From contig JAYYZW010000051.1 of assembly GCA_036339995.1 (NCBI GenBank), positions 1 through 31,254 of the forward strand: DNA of 31,254 nucleotides, in the 5' to 3' direction. The notes under the pieces are model-generated. The model searched no databases. It saw only the letters and a program-made list of their open reading frames with translations, and was not told where the DNA came from. Positions within the stretch are counted from its first letter, which is position 1. Each line of letters opens with the position of its first letter. The stretch is from JAYYZW01 sp036339995 (GTDB lineage Bacteria > Pseudomonadota > Gammaproteobacteria > Ga0077536). Below, in pieces: positions 23,979-31,254 of the stretch. The position numbers were made by a program, and so were the translations under genes.

Positions 23979-24836
23979 ATGGCAAGCATAGATGAATCAA
24001 AACTGGCTCATGTCGCCGTCGAGCTGGCGTATACCATGCCCGAGAATGGTCCGGCGAGGATCAGGGTCTTTCCGCCGGCGAGCGGTCGAGAGATCGAAAG
24101 ACCCCCACGGGAACGGATCCCGATGCCAATATTCGACTGTCGTCCGATTGCTGATCAGCTCAACCTGGACGAAGCCGGCTTCGAATTAGTTTCACATCGT
24201 TCGGCTTTCAGCGATTTTTACGACTCCGATCGCGTGCGCGCCGAATACTATCCAGAAGTGGAAGATCTGCTGCAAGCCGCGACGGGAGCGCTTCGCGTCA
24301 TCGTCTTCGATCACAATGTGCGTAATCAACCGCGCTCTGATCGAAAGGAAGTGGGTGTACGCGAGCCGGTCGATGGCGCGCATAATGATTACACCGTTAG
24401 CTCAGGACCGCGCCGCGTCCGCGAGATCCTCGAGGAAAACGATTCGATGGATCTCGCCGGCCATCGCGCTGCATTGATCAATGTCTGGCGCCCCATCGTA
24501 GGCCCCGTCCAGGATCGCCCGCTCGCTATCTGCGATGCCCGAAGCGCGAAACTAGAGGACTTTATCCCCACGGAGATCCAACATTTCCTGGAGGACGATC
24601 TGGAAACCCCGCACCTCATAGGCCAGATTTACTCGTTTCGGCATAACCCTGATCACAAGTGGTTTTACGTATCCAATATGCGACCCGGGGAAGTGATGCT
24701 GCTGAAGTGCTACGACTCTGCGAATGACGGACGCGCATGCTTTACGGGGCATACCGGATTCATTAACCCGGATTGCCCAGACGAATTTATCCCACGGGAA
24801 AGTATCGAAGCCCGAACGGTAGCCATTTTTTCTTAA
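23979..24836 (+). CDS. CmcJ/NvfI family oxidoreductase
   Basis: A 285-residue protein of the CmcJ/NvfI type, a family with non-haem iron oxygenase-like members in natural-product pathways (cephamycin methoxylation, novofumigatonin endoperoxide formation). Seen: FELVSHRSAFSDFYDSDRVRAEYYPEVEDLL in adjoining parts, RVIVFDHNVRN, the H135-x-D137 pair in AHNDYT, WRPIVGPVQDRPLAICDARS, and FTGHTGF with H258. HxD...H is the expected iron triad. The start lacks a strong ribosome-binding site beyond GCGAGG. The gene converges on the BVMO gene with only 10 bases between stops. The substrate is unknown; hydroxylation of a hydrophobic compound is likely from the family. Confidence 0.87.
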   Translation: MASIDESKLAHVAVELAYTMPENGPARIRVFPPASGREIERPPRERIPMPIFDCRPIADQLNLDEAGFELVSHRSAFSDFYDSDRVRAEYYPEVEDLLQAATGALRVIVFDHNVRNQPRSDRKEVGVREPVDGAHNDYTVSSGPRRVREILEENDSMDLAGHRAALINVWRPIVGPVQDRPLAICDARSAKLEDFIPTEIQHFLEDDLETPHLIGQIYSFRHNPDHKWFYVSNMRPGEVMLLKCYDSANDGRACFTGHTGFINPDCPDEFIPRESIEARTVAIFS

Positions 24837-24846
24837 ACAATCCTGC

Positions 24847-26469
24847 TCATTTGAGTTCGAATCCTTCGTACCCAGACGCTGCAATCTCGTTGCACTTCTT
24901 TACATAATACGGGAAGCCGAGATAGGGCATGAAGACACGCGGCTTACCGGGCACGTTCGAACCCAGGTACCACGAATTGCAAGAGGGGAAGAGTGTAGCG
25001 TTTGCAACTTCGTTGACATGATCAACCCAGGCGTCTTCCGCCTCGATGGTCACCTCGATGCTCTCATGCCCGTGTTCCGCGATATAGGTGACGCAATCAG
25101 CAATCCAATTCACGTGTTGCTCTATCGACGGCAGCATATTGCTCAAGACAGACGGGCTACCGGGGCCTGTGATGGTAAAGACGTTCGGAAAACCGGCGGT
25201 TCCAAGACCGAGGAAGGTCCGCGGGCCGGCACTCCATTTCTCTTCGAGTGAAATATTTTCCCGGCCGCGTATATCGATCGCGAATAATGCGCCCGTCATG
25301 GCATCGAAGCCCGTGGCAAAAACAATGGAATCGACGGGGTAGTTTTCGGTCGTCGTTCTCAGCCCGGTGGCCGTGATCTCCTCGATCGGCGTCTCGTTGA
25401 CATCAACCAGTGTCACGTTCGGGCGATTGAAGGTTTCGTAGTAACCCGAGTCGGCGCACAAGCGCTTACAACCCACGACATTATCCGGGGACAATGTCTC
25501 GGCAACCGCCGGATCACGAACGATTTCATGAATTTTTTCACGAACAAACTCCGCCGCAGTGTCGTTTGCATCCTGACTGTAGAGTAAATCTCCGAACGCA
25601 CCGATGAATGGAAGCCCGCCCGCCTGCCAGCGCTTCTCAAATTCGCGGCGGCGTTCCTCCGGTGTCGCGTCCAGGGCAGAATCCTCGCGGAGACCAAGAT
25701 TCGCGCCCCAGCCGAAAGGCATCTGGCTGTTTTCCCCGCGCAACTCCTTGTAGTTGGCTTTGACTTCTTGCTGTACGGTCGGGGCCAATAGACTATTCCG
25801 CGCGGGAACGGAGTAGTTTGGTGTCCGTTGGAATACGGTCAGGTGATCGGCTTCCGCCGCAATAATCGGAATCGACTGGATTGCCGACGATCCCGTACCA
25901 ATGATGCCGACCCGTTTACCGCTGAAATCAACCCCGTCGTGAGGCCAGTTACCCGTGTGAAAGGTGGATCCGGCAAAGCTGTCCAGCCCTTTGAAATCGG
26001 GTTTGTTGGGTGATGACAAGCATCCTGTCGCCATAATGCAATACTGGGCGGAGACCGAGCCACGCTCGGATGTGACGATCCAGCGTCGGCTAGGTTCGTC
26101 ATAAACAACCGATGAAACGCGCGCGTTCAACTCAATGTCTTCATTCAAATTAAATCGATCTGCAACGTGATTGATGTACTTCAAAATTTCCGGCTGGCCC
26201 GCATAACGTTCGGTCCAATCCCATTGCTGTTCGAGTTCGTTGGAGAACTGATAGGAGTACTCCATGCTTTCTACATCGCATCGAGCGCCGGGGTAGCGGT
26301 TCCAGTACCACGTGCCACCGACACCGCTGCCTGCCTCGTACACCCGCGTTGAAAGACCCAGGCCACGCAAACGATGCAGCATAAAAAGGCCCGCGAATCC
26401 CGCTCCGACGATAACGGCGTCATATTCGCGCATGGGAATTGTTTTCGAACTCTCTTGCGTCGTGGCCAT
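24847..26469 (-). CDS. Flavin-containing Baeyer-Villiger-type monooxygenase
   Basis: A 540-residue class B flavoprotein monooxygenase. Seen: FAD-binding GAGFAG at 22-27, EAGSGVGGTWYWNRYPGARCDVES in adjoining parts (typical of cyclohexanone-monooxygenase relatives), the BVMO fingerprint FAGSTFHTGNWP at 165-176, the NADP-binding GTGSSA at 191-196, and ATGFDAMTGA. It inserts oxygen next to a ketone, giving an ester or lactone, or oxidises a heteroatom. ATG 26469 has GGAA upstream; an in-frame ATG at 26562 adds 31 residues unlike the family. It is divergent from the YyaL gene across 144 bp with an AT-rich patch near 26515-26530. A lactone product would suit the alpha/beta hydrolase at 9512 (inference). 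Confidence 0.94.
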   Translation of the reverse strand: MATTQESSKTIPMREYDAVIVGAGFAGLFMLHRLRGLGLSTRVYEAGSGVGGTWYWNRYPGARCDVESMEYSYQFSNELEQQWDWTERYAGQPEILKYINHVADRFNLNEDIELNARVSSVVYDEPSRRWIVTSERGSVSAQYCIMATGCLSSPNKPDFKGLDSFAGSTFHTGNWPHDGVDFSGKRVGIIGTGSSAIQSIPIIAAEADHLTVFQRTPNYSVPARNSLLAPTVQQEVKANYKELRGENSQMPFGWGANLGLREDSALDATPEERRREFEKRWQAGGLPFIGAFGDLLYSQDANDTAAEFVREKIHEIVRDPAVAETLSPDNVVGCKRLCADSGYYETFNRPNVTLVDVNETPIEEITATGLRTTTENYPVDSIVFATGFDAMTGALFAIDIRGRENISLEEKWSAGPRTFLGLGTAGFPNVFTITGPGSPSVLSNMLPSIEQHVNWIADCVTYIAEHGHESIEVTIEAEDAWVDHVNEVANATLFPSCNSWYLGSNVPGKPRVFMPYLGFPYYVKKCNEIAASGYEGFELK

Positions 26470-26613
26470 ATTTCGGTTTCCGGTTATGTCCAGCAGCACC
26501 GCTGGAACCCAATGCATATAATAATTCAAACCGTCTGAAATAGTCGTGCGAATGACCGACAATCAAACAGATCACGCGCGTATCCGTAGAGATGGTCGCC
26601 CGGAGGAGAACCG

Positions 26614-28971
26614 ATGATCCTGGAGCGCAGTCTGATTGCTCTCGCGTGCCTGCTGCCCACGGCGCAAGCTGCAGCGGATTCTCTCCCGGGCGCGACGCTC
26701 GCCCGGGAGATCGAAACGCGCTTGCTCGCCGCCCGCGACGAGCGGCGCGGCACCTACGCGGTGCGTACTGAGCAGGTCGACACCGATGGCAAACCGCGCT
26801 ACCTCAATCGGCTGATCCTTGAAGATTCGCCTTATCTCCTGCAACACGCGCACAATCCGGTCAACTGGTATCCCTGGAGTGAAGCCGCATTCGCCACCGC
26901 GAATCGTAAGGACAAGCCGGTGTTTCTTTCGATCGGTTATTCCACCTGTCACTGGTGCCACGTGATGGAACGTGAGAGCTTCGACGATCCAGCCGTAGCG
27001 CGGTTGCTGAACGAGCATTTCATCGCTATCAAGGTCGATCGCGAACGCCGTCCCGACGTCGACACGACCTACATGACTGCAGTCGTGCTCTTTACCGGGC
27101 AGGGAGGCTGGCCGATGTCGAGCTTTCTGACTCCGGCCGGCAAAACGTTCTGGGGCGGTACGTACTTTCCGCGCGACACATTTCTGCAGCTGCTGCAAGA
27201 GGTTCATGAGTCCTGGGAGAAAAACCGCGATGATATCGTACGACAAGCCGATGAGATCGCGCTCGTCGTGCAGCGCGCGCTACGATCCGAACGGGGCAGC
27301 GCGGCGATTGACGACGCCGTGATCGAGCGCGCGATTTCGACGCTGGATCAAATGCGCGACCGAGTCTACGGTGGCATGGGCGATGCCCCCAAATTTCCAC
27401 AAGAATCGAACCACCTGTTGTTACTCGACCGTGTGCTGAATAGCGGTGAGGCGGATCTCATCGCCTGGATCCAATTCGACCTCGATGCCATGGCCGCCGG
27501 CGGTATTCACGACCACGTGGGTGGCGGTTTTCATCGCTATGCCACGGACGCCAACTGGCGCATCCCGCATTTCGAGAAAATGCTCTACAACCAGGCGCAG
27601 TTGCTGCGCGTCTATCTGCGGGCGTACACGCTGACGGGCGAAGCCCGCTACGCACGCGTCGCCACAGGAATCATCGACTTTGTCGAGCGCGACTTAGCCG
27701 CGCCCGACGGCGGCTTTTATTCCGCGCTGGACGCCGATAGCGAGGAAGGCGAAGGTTATTACTACAGCTGGACGCCCGCTGAAGTTCGCGCGGTACTTCC
27801 GCCGCCCCTCGCCGGGCGCGGCATTGCGCACTTCAATATCTCCGAGCGGGGTAATTTCGACGGCCGAAATGTGCTTTACACGACCGGCGGGCGCACCGAG
27901 CCACCGAACGATCTGGAAACCATCCGCGCCGGCTTGCTCGCAGCGCGAAACCGCCGCGTCGCGCCGCTCCGCGATGAAAAAATCGTCACGGCCTGGAATG
28001 CGCTGATGGTGACTGCGTTGGCCGAAGCCGCGCATGCCCTGGACGATGCGGCGAGTTCGGCCCGCGCCGCACGCCTGGCCGAGGGCTCTATCAATTTTCT
28101 GTGGCGGCGCCACCACCACGGTGACGGTCAGCTTTGGCGCACGAGCCTCTACGGTAAACCCTCGGTTGACGGGGCGCTCGATGATTATGCCGCGCTCGCC
28201 GAAGCGTGCATCGCGATGCACGATCTTACGGGCGTCGAAACGTGGCTCACACGGGCCCGCATGCTTGTCGCCGCGTTAGACGTACGCTTCCTGGATAGTG
28301 AAGCAGGCGGTTATTTCATGCATAAGCCCGATCCGCTGCAGATGGCGCGCCCGAAATCCGCGAGCGACGGCGCAGTTCCGTCTGGCAATGCACTGACACT
28401 CACCGCACAGGCCAAACTCGTGCGGCGCGTGGCCGATCCGGCATATCGGCAGAACGCGCTCGAACTCATCACCGCTTTCGCCGCCCGCATCGAACGCGAG
28501 CCGTCCCACTATACCGGCATGCTGCGCGCTGTAATGACCATGCGCCGCGGCGCGCCCGGTCCGAGTCAATTCGCGGCGTTCGGGGCCGCGCACGTTCAGA
28601 GCGCGATCCGTGACGGCCGTCTGCGCGTGACCATCGCTCTCAGCGAAGGTTTTCATCTCAACGCCCGGCGCCCGTTGCAGAAAGACTTGATCGGCACTGA
28701 GCTGGCACAGGCGGAACCGTCGAATGCCTACGTTCTCGACGATATCCGCTATCCGCAATCGCAACTCAAACAACTTGGGTTTCGCGACGAACGCCTCGCC
28801 TTGTACGAAGGCGAATTCGAGATCAGTGCCCGCGTTAAAACACGCGGCGGCATACGGTCGCGTTCACCGATCCGAACACGCCTGACCTTGCAAGCCTGCA
28901 ACGATCGCCACTGTCTACCGCCGGAAACCTTTACCCTGGTCACGCCGGCCAGCGTGGCGCCCTCGGATTGA
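26614..28971 (+). CDS. YyaL/DUF255 thioredoxin-fold protein fused to an nDsbD-like domain
   Basis: A 785-residue protein. A likely signal peptide (residues 1-21, TAQAAA) is followed by the DUF255 thioredoxin domain with NPVNWYPW (81-88) and the redox motif CHWCHVME (C112, C115), then the (alpha/alpha)6-barrel part: GDAPKFPQESNH, GGGFHRYATDANWRIPHFEKMLYNQ in adjoining parts, YYSWTPAEV, KIVTAWNALM, SGNALT. Usual YyaL proteins end near 680-700 residues. Here an extra C-terminal domain of about 120 residues (SEGFHLNARRPLQ, RLALYEGEFEI, LQACNDRHCLPPETFTL with C762 and C767) looks like the N-terminal domain of DsbD. A periplasmic thiol-redox role is inferred. Start has GGAGGAG. Confidence 0.9.
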   Translation: MILERSLIALACLLPTAQAAADSLPGATLAREIETRLLAARDERRGTYAVRTEQVDTDGKPRYLNRLILEDSPYLLQHAHNPVNWYPWSEAAFATANRKDKPVFLSIGYSTCHWCHVMERESFDDPAVARLLNEHFIAIKVDRERRPDVDTTYMTAVVLFTGQGGWPMSSFLTPAGKTFWGGTYFPRDTFLQLLQEVHESWEKNRDDIVRQADEIALVVQRALRSERGSAAIDDAVIERAISTLDQMRDRVYGGMGDAPKFPQESNHLLLLDRVLNSGEADLIAWIQFDLDAMAAGGIHDHVGGGFHRYATDANWRIPHFEKMLYNQAQLLRVYLRAYTLTGEARYARVATGIIDFVERDLAAPDGGFYSALDADSEEGEGYYYSWTPAEVRAVLPPPLAGRGIAHFNISERGNFDGRNVLYTTGGRTEPPNDLETIRAGLLAARNRRVAPLRDEKIVTAWNALMVTALAEAAHALDDAASSARAARLAEGSINFLWRRHHHGDGQLWRTSLYGKPSVDGALDDYAALAEACIAMHDLTGVETWLTRARMLVAALDVRFLDSEAGGYFMHKPDPLQMARPKSASDGAVPSGNALTLTAQAKLVRRVADPAYRQNALELITAFAARIEREPSHYTGMLRAVMTMRRGAPGPSQFAAFGAAHVQSAIRDGRLRVTIALSEGFHLNARRPLQKDLIGTELAQAEPSNAYVLDDIRYPQSQLKQLGFRDERLALYEGEFEISARVKTRGGIRSRSPIRTRLTLQACNDRHCLPPETFTLVTPASVAPSD

Positions 28972-28973
28972 AT

Positions 28974-28997
28974 CGTGCGGCTCGCTTGCACCGCACG
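28974..28997. other. Intercistronic hairpin between YyaL and aminotransferase genes
   Basis: CGTGCGG and CCGCACG form a 7-bp stem with a 10-base loop, ending 4 bases before the AAGGAG ribosome-binding site of the aminotransferase. It could modulate expression between the two genes. No T-run is present. Confidence 0.3.
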
Positions 28998-29014
28998 GCA
29001 TAAGGAGTATCCAC

Positions 29015-30376
29015 ATGGCAACAGCCGAAACCCTGCTTAACGAGGACGAACGTTTACCACTCATTCTCGGTTTCCAGCGTGTCGCCGAGAATACGGCGCA
29101 GGAAACCTGTTTCATCGATCGAGGCAAGGGCATCTACGTCTACGATACCGACGGGCGTGAATACATCGAGGCCACTTCCTCTTTTTATGTCGCCGCGCTC
29201 GGCTATCAGAACGAAGAGCTGATCGACGCCATTCACGCGCAATATCGCGAACTCCCGTTTTATGTGTCGGCGCTCAAACGTACCAGCAAGGCGTCGCTCG
29301 ACCTTGCCGAACGGCTGGCCGGGATGGTACCGATACCGGATACGCACATCATGTTCGCGGCCACGGGTTCGGAAGCGAACGATTTCATGATCAAGCTGCT
29401 GCAGTTCCAGGCGGTCACGCGCGGCGAACCCCATCGGCGCACGATTATCGGCCGCCGGGATAGTTACGCCGGCGGTACGCTCGGTGCAGCGAGCTTGACC
29501 GGCGGTCATCATGAGGAATTCGGTCTGCCGCTGCCGGGTTTCCGGCACGTGGCACAACCGGACTACCACGGCGCGCGGCAACCGGGGGAAACGGCCGACG
29601 CGTACGTTGCGCGCCTGGCCGCCGAGCTTGCGACATTGATCGACGCCGAGCCGGCCGATTCGGTGGCGGCAATGTTCGCCGAGCCGGTGAGTTTTTCGGC
29701 GGGGCTGATGGTACCGCCGACGAGTTATTTCGCCGTGATCAAACAGATCCTGGACGAGCACGATATAAGTTTTGTGGTCGACGAAGTCATCACCGGCTTC
29801 GGGCGCACTGGTTCGATGTTCGGTAGCGTAGGCTTTGAACTCCAACCCGATCACATGACGATGGCCAAGGCGATTACCAGTGGCTATTTTCCGCTGTCGG
29901 CGCTGGCGCTGGGGCGCGATCTATACTCAGACCTCGAACGCGGCTCCGAGGCCGTCGGCACGCTGGCCCATGCGGCAACCCACGCCGCTCACCCGGTTGG
30001 CGCGGCGGCGGCGCTGAAGACCATCGAGATCATCGAGCGCGATGGCCTAGTGCAGCATGCCCAGCGCATGGGCGAGCGGTTGCACGCCCGGCTCGAACGG
30101 CTGCGCGGTCACCCTCTGGTCGGCGACGTACGTCATGTCGGACTTGCCGGCGCGGTCGATTTTCTGCGCCGCGATGCCGACGACCGCCCGCTCGACGACG
30201 GCGGCGAGGCGATGTGCCAGCGTGTGTTCCGGCAGCTACTGGCGGCCGGCGTGGTAGTCCGGCAGACCGGCCGCAATATCGTCATTGCGCCGCCTTTGAT
30301 CATCAAGGGATCGGAAGTCGACGAGATATGCGATCGGCTCGAACGCGCGCTGGACGCAGTGATCGCCGAATCGTGA
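29015..30376 (+). CDS. Class III (omega) aminotransferase
   Basis: A 453-residue PLP-dependent class III aminotransferase. Seen: YVYDTDGREYIEATSSFYVAALGY in adjoining parts, FAATGSEANDFMIKL near 114-128, D256 in VVDEVITGFGRTG, and the Schiff-base K285 in MAKAITSGYFPLSA. Compared with common omega-transaminases, the usual YHG after the small-domain segment is YAG (151-153), and the HPV segment reads THAAHPVGAA. It transfers an amino group between an amine or omega-amino acid and pyruvate or another keto acid. ATG behind AAGGAG. It is 43 bases after the YyaL gene and may share its transcript, though no functional link is evident. Confidence 0.94.
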   Translation: MATAETLLNEDERLPLILGFQRVAENTAQETCFIDRGKGIYVYDTDGREYIEATSSFYVAALGYQNEELIDAIHAQYRELPFYVSALKRTSKASLDLAERLAGMVPIPDTHIMFAATGSEANDFMIKLLQFQAVTRGEPHRRTIIGRRDSYAGGTLGAASLTGGHHEEFGLPLPGFRHVAQPDYHGARQPGETADAYVARLAAELATLIDAEPADSVAAMFAEPVSFSAGLMVPPTSYFAVIKQILDEHDISFVVDEVITGFGRTGSMFGSVGFELQPDHMTMAKAITSGYFPLSALALGRDLYSDLERGSEAVGTLAHAATHAAHPVGAAAALKTIEIIERDGLVQHAQRMGERLHARLERLRGHPLVGDVRHVGLAGAVDFLRRDADDRPLDDGGEAMCQRVFRQLLAAGVVVRQTGRNIVIAPPLIIKGSEVDEICDRLERALDAVIAES

Positions 30377-30450
30377 TTTCGAAATCGTCACGGGTCTGAA
30401 GCCAGCCGGCGCCGAACGCTGTTAACTCGTCTGCCTTCTCACGCCCGTCG

Positions 30451-31254
30451 TCAGATCACTATCAGTAACGAAGTCCCATACATAATGGCAACACCGGTGA
30501 AGTATCCTGCCACGGACGTACGGGAAAAGCGCGGCCTACCGTCGCCTACCCGGACGTGTGAATTGAGAAAACGATCGATTTCGACCATCACTTGCAGAAC
30601 GGCGCCCGCACCTACTCCAAAAAACACCGCGGCCCAGTGGGGTGAAAAAGAAAACGCACCAATCCAGATGCCCGGTACTGTCGGAAGACCCGCCAGCAAA
30701 GCGAGACCGGCAAACAGCGGGAACGCGACACGCTCCTTCACCAAGGGTGATACCACCCCGACCCCCTCGGTCGTATTGTGAAGCGTAAAACCGACGACCA
30801 GGTACGCGCCCATAGCGATTTCGTTGGCGGCGAACGATGCGCCGATGGCCAAGCCTTCACCGAAGTTATGGAGTCCGATTCCTAAGGCCATAAACCCTGC
30901 GACCTGGAGTCCATCATGCTGTCCGCGCGACCGGTTGCCGACCGCTAAAAGAGCGACCAGTGTCAGAACCATGGGGATCAAAACCAAAGTCGGACCACCG
31001 AATAATGCGCTGGCGTTCTCGGCCAATTCCAATCCTTCGAAAGTCATGTCGATGAACAGGTAAGCAAGCAGCCCGACGGTCAGTGCGAGAACAAACTCCA
31101 AGCCCTCCGGACGCAGGGACCTTACTGCCGGGAAAAAAAACATCCCAAGGGCCACCGGAACAAATCCTACAAAAATTCCCAGCAGTGCATAATCGACGAG
31201 CAGGGACAATGACGGGCGGGGCGTTTTCAAGGCGACGTCGACCGTGTACTCGAA
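30451..31254 (-). CDS. ZIP family metal transporter, 5' end outside the window
   Basis: An integral membrane protein of the ZIP family, which moves zinc, iron or related divalent cations toward the cytoplasm. At least seven hydrophobic segments are visible. The signature helices are GIGLHNFGEGLAIGASFA and GFTLHNTTEGVGVV, whose His and Glu residues form the metal pathway. The first possible start inside the window is a TTG at 31230, but it has no ribosome-binding site, and the frame stays open to the last base (encoding FEYTVDVALKTPRPS). The real gene therefore probably begins beyond 31254, perhaps with an extra N-terminal domain. It converges on the aminotransferase gene across 74 bp. Confidence 0.88.
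   Translation of the reverse strand, partial: FEYTVDVALKTPRPSLSLLVDYALLGIFVGFVPVALGMFFFPAVRSLRPEGLEFVLALTVGLLAYLFIDMTFEGLELAENASALFGGPTLVLIPMVLTLVALLAVGNRSRGQHDGLQVAGFMALGIGLHNFGEGLAIGASFAANEIAMGAYLVVGFTLHNTTEGVGVVSPLVKERVAFPLFAGLALLAGLPTVPGIWIGAFSFSPHWAAVFFGVGAGAVLQVMVEIDRFLNSHVRVGDGRPRFSRTSVAGYFTGVAIMYGTSLLIVI

Noticed and set aside
23668..24000. 110-residue minus-strand frame in the gap after the envelope operon
   Set aside because: Part of it (the VAGDFHWYWAMKDL stretch) looks protein-like, but it overlaps two real genes at its ends, lacks a good start and matches no family I know.
1..31254. Search for tRNA, rRNA, CRISPR arrays, integrases, transposases and phage genes
   Set aside because: None could be recognised by eye on either strand.

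Overview
The window looks like a GC-rich chromosomal segment of a gammaproteobacterium, probably an uncultured or little-studied lineage. This is inferred from gene content (DUF4124 protein, DUF1302-like/DUF1329-like envelope pair, YyaL with a DsbD-like tail, glutathionyl-hydroquinone reductase, REP-like hairpins) and from ordinary Shine-Dalgarno starts. No tRNA, rRNA, CRISPR array, insertion sequence or phage gene was seen. Gene density is high and no gene-free stretch greatly exceeds 300 bases.

Layout. (1) Positions 1-3128, minus strand: an acyl-CoA ligase followed by a REP-like terminator hairpin, a small glycine-zipper-type lipoprotein gene whose 3' end is frameshifted, and a DsbA-fold 2-hydroxychromene-2-carboxylate isomerase-like protein. 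(2) Positions 3446-11715, plus strand: a nine-gene catabolic cluster with a CHK-like phosphotransferase, two VOC proteins, an epoxide hydrolase, a RidA protein, an SDR, a DUF1932 dehydrogenase, an alpha/beta hydrolase and a translationally coupled luciferase-like flavin monooxygenase. This set could oxygenate, isomerise and hydrolyse a cyclic or aromatic substrate, with the flanking ligase and isomerase feeding products to CoA metabolism. The substrate cannot be read from sequence. (3) Positions 11773-15130: a secreted gluzincin-type protease with a DUF4124 domain, a REPIN-like inverted pair of REP hairpins, a glutathionyl-hydroquinone reductase, then a minus-strand GYD protein and HAD phosphatase pair. 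(4) Positions 15388-18994: an ACT-domain/UPF0210 pair, a DUF1326 cysteine-cluster protein, and a carotenoid-biosynthesis (CruF-like) gene broken by an in-frame amber codon and a frameshift. (5) Positions 19166-23741: a compact four-gene envelope operon (outer-membrane barrel, DUF1329/LolA-like periplasmic protein, lipoprotein with two Ig-like repeats rich in His and Met, DUF5667-like exported helical protein). This is the best candidate for an uncharacterised system. (6) Positions 23979-31254: a CmcJ/NvfI-type oxidoreductase convergent with a Baeyer-Villiger-type monooxygenase, then a YyaL thioredoxin-fold protein fused to an nDsbD-like domain, a class III aminotransferase, and a ZIP-family metal transporter whose reading frame runs off the window edge.

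Strongest observations: the doubly disrupted carotenoid gene, the frameshifted lipoprotein with its conserved C-terminus intact in another frame, the REP pair with a compensatory stem change, and the four-gene envelope operon. All family assignments come from reading motifs by eye; no database search was run.
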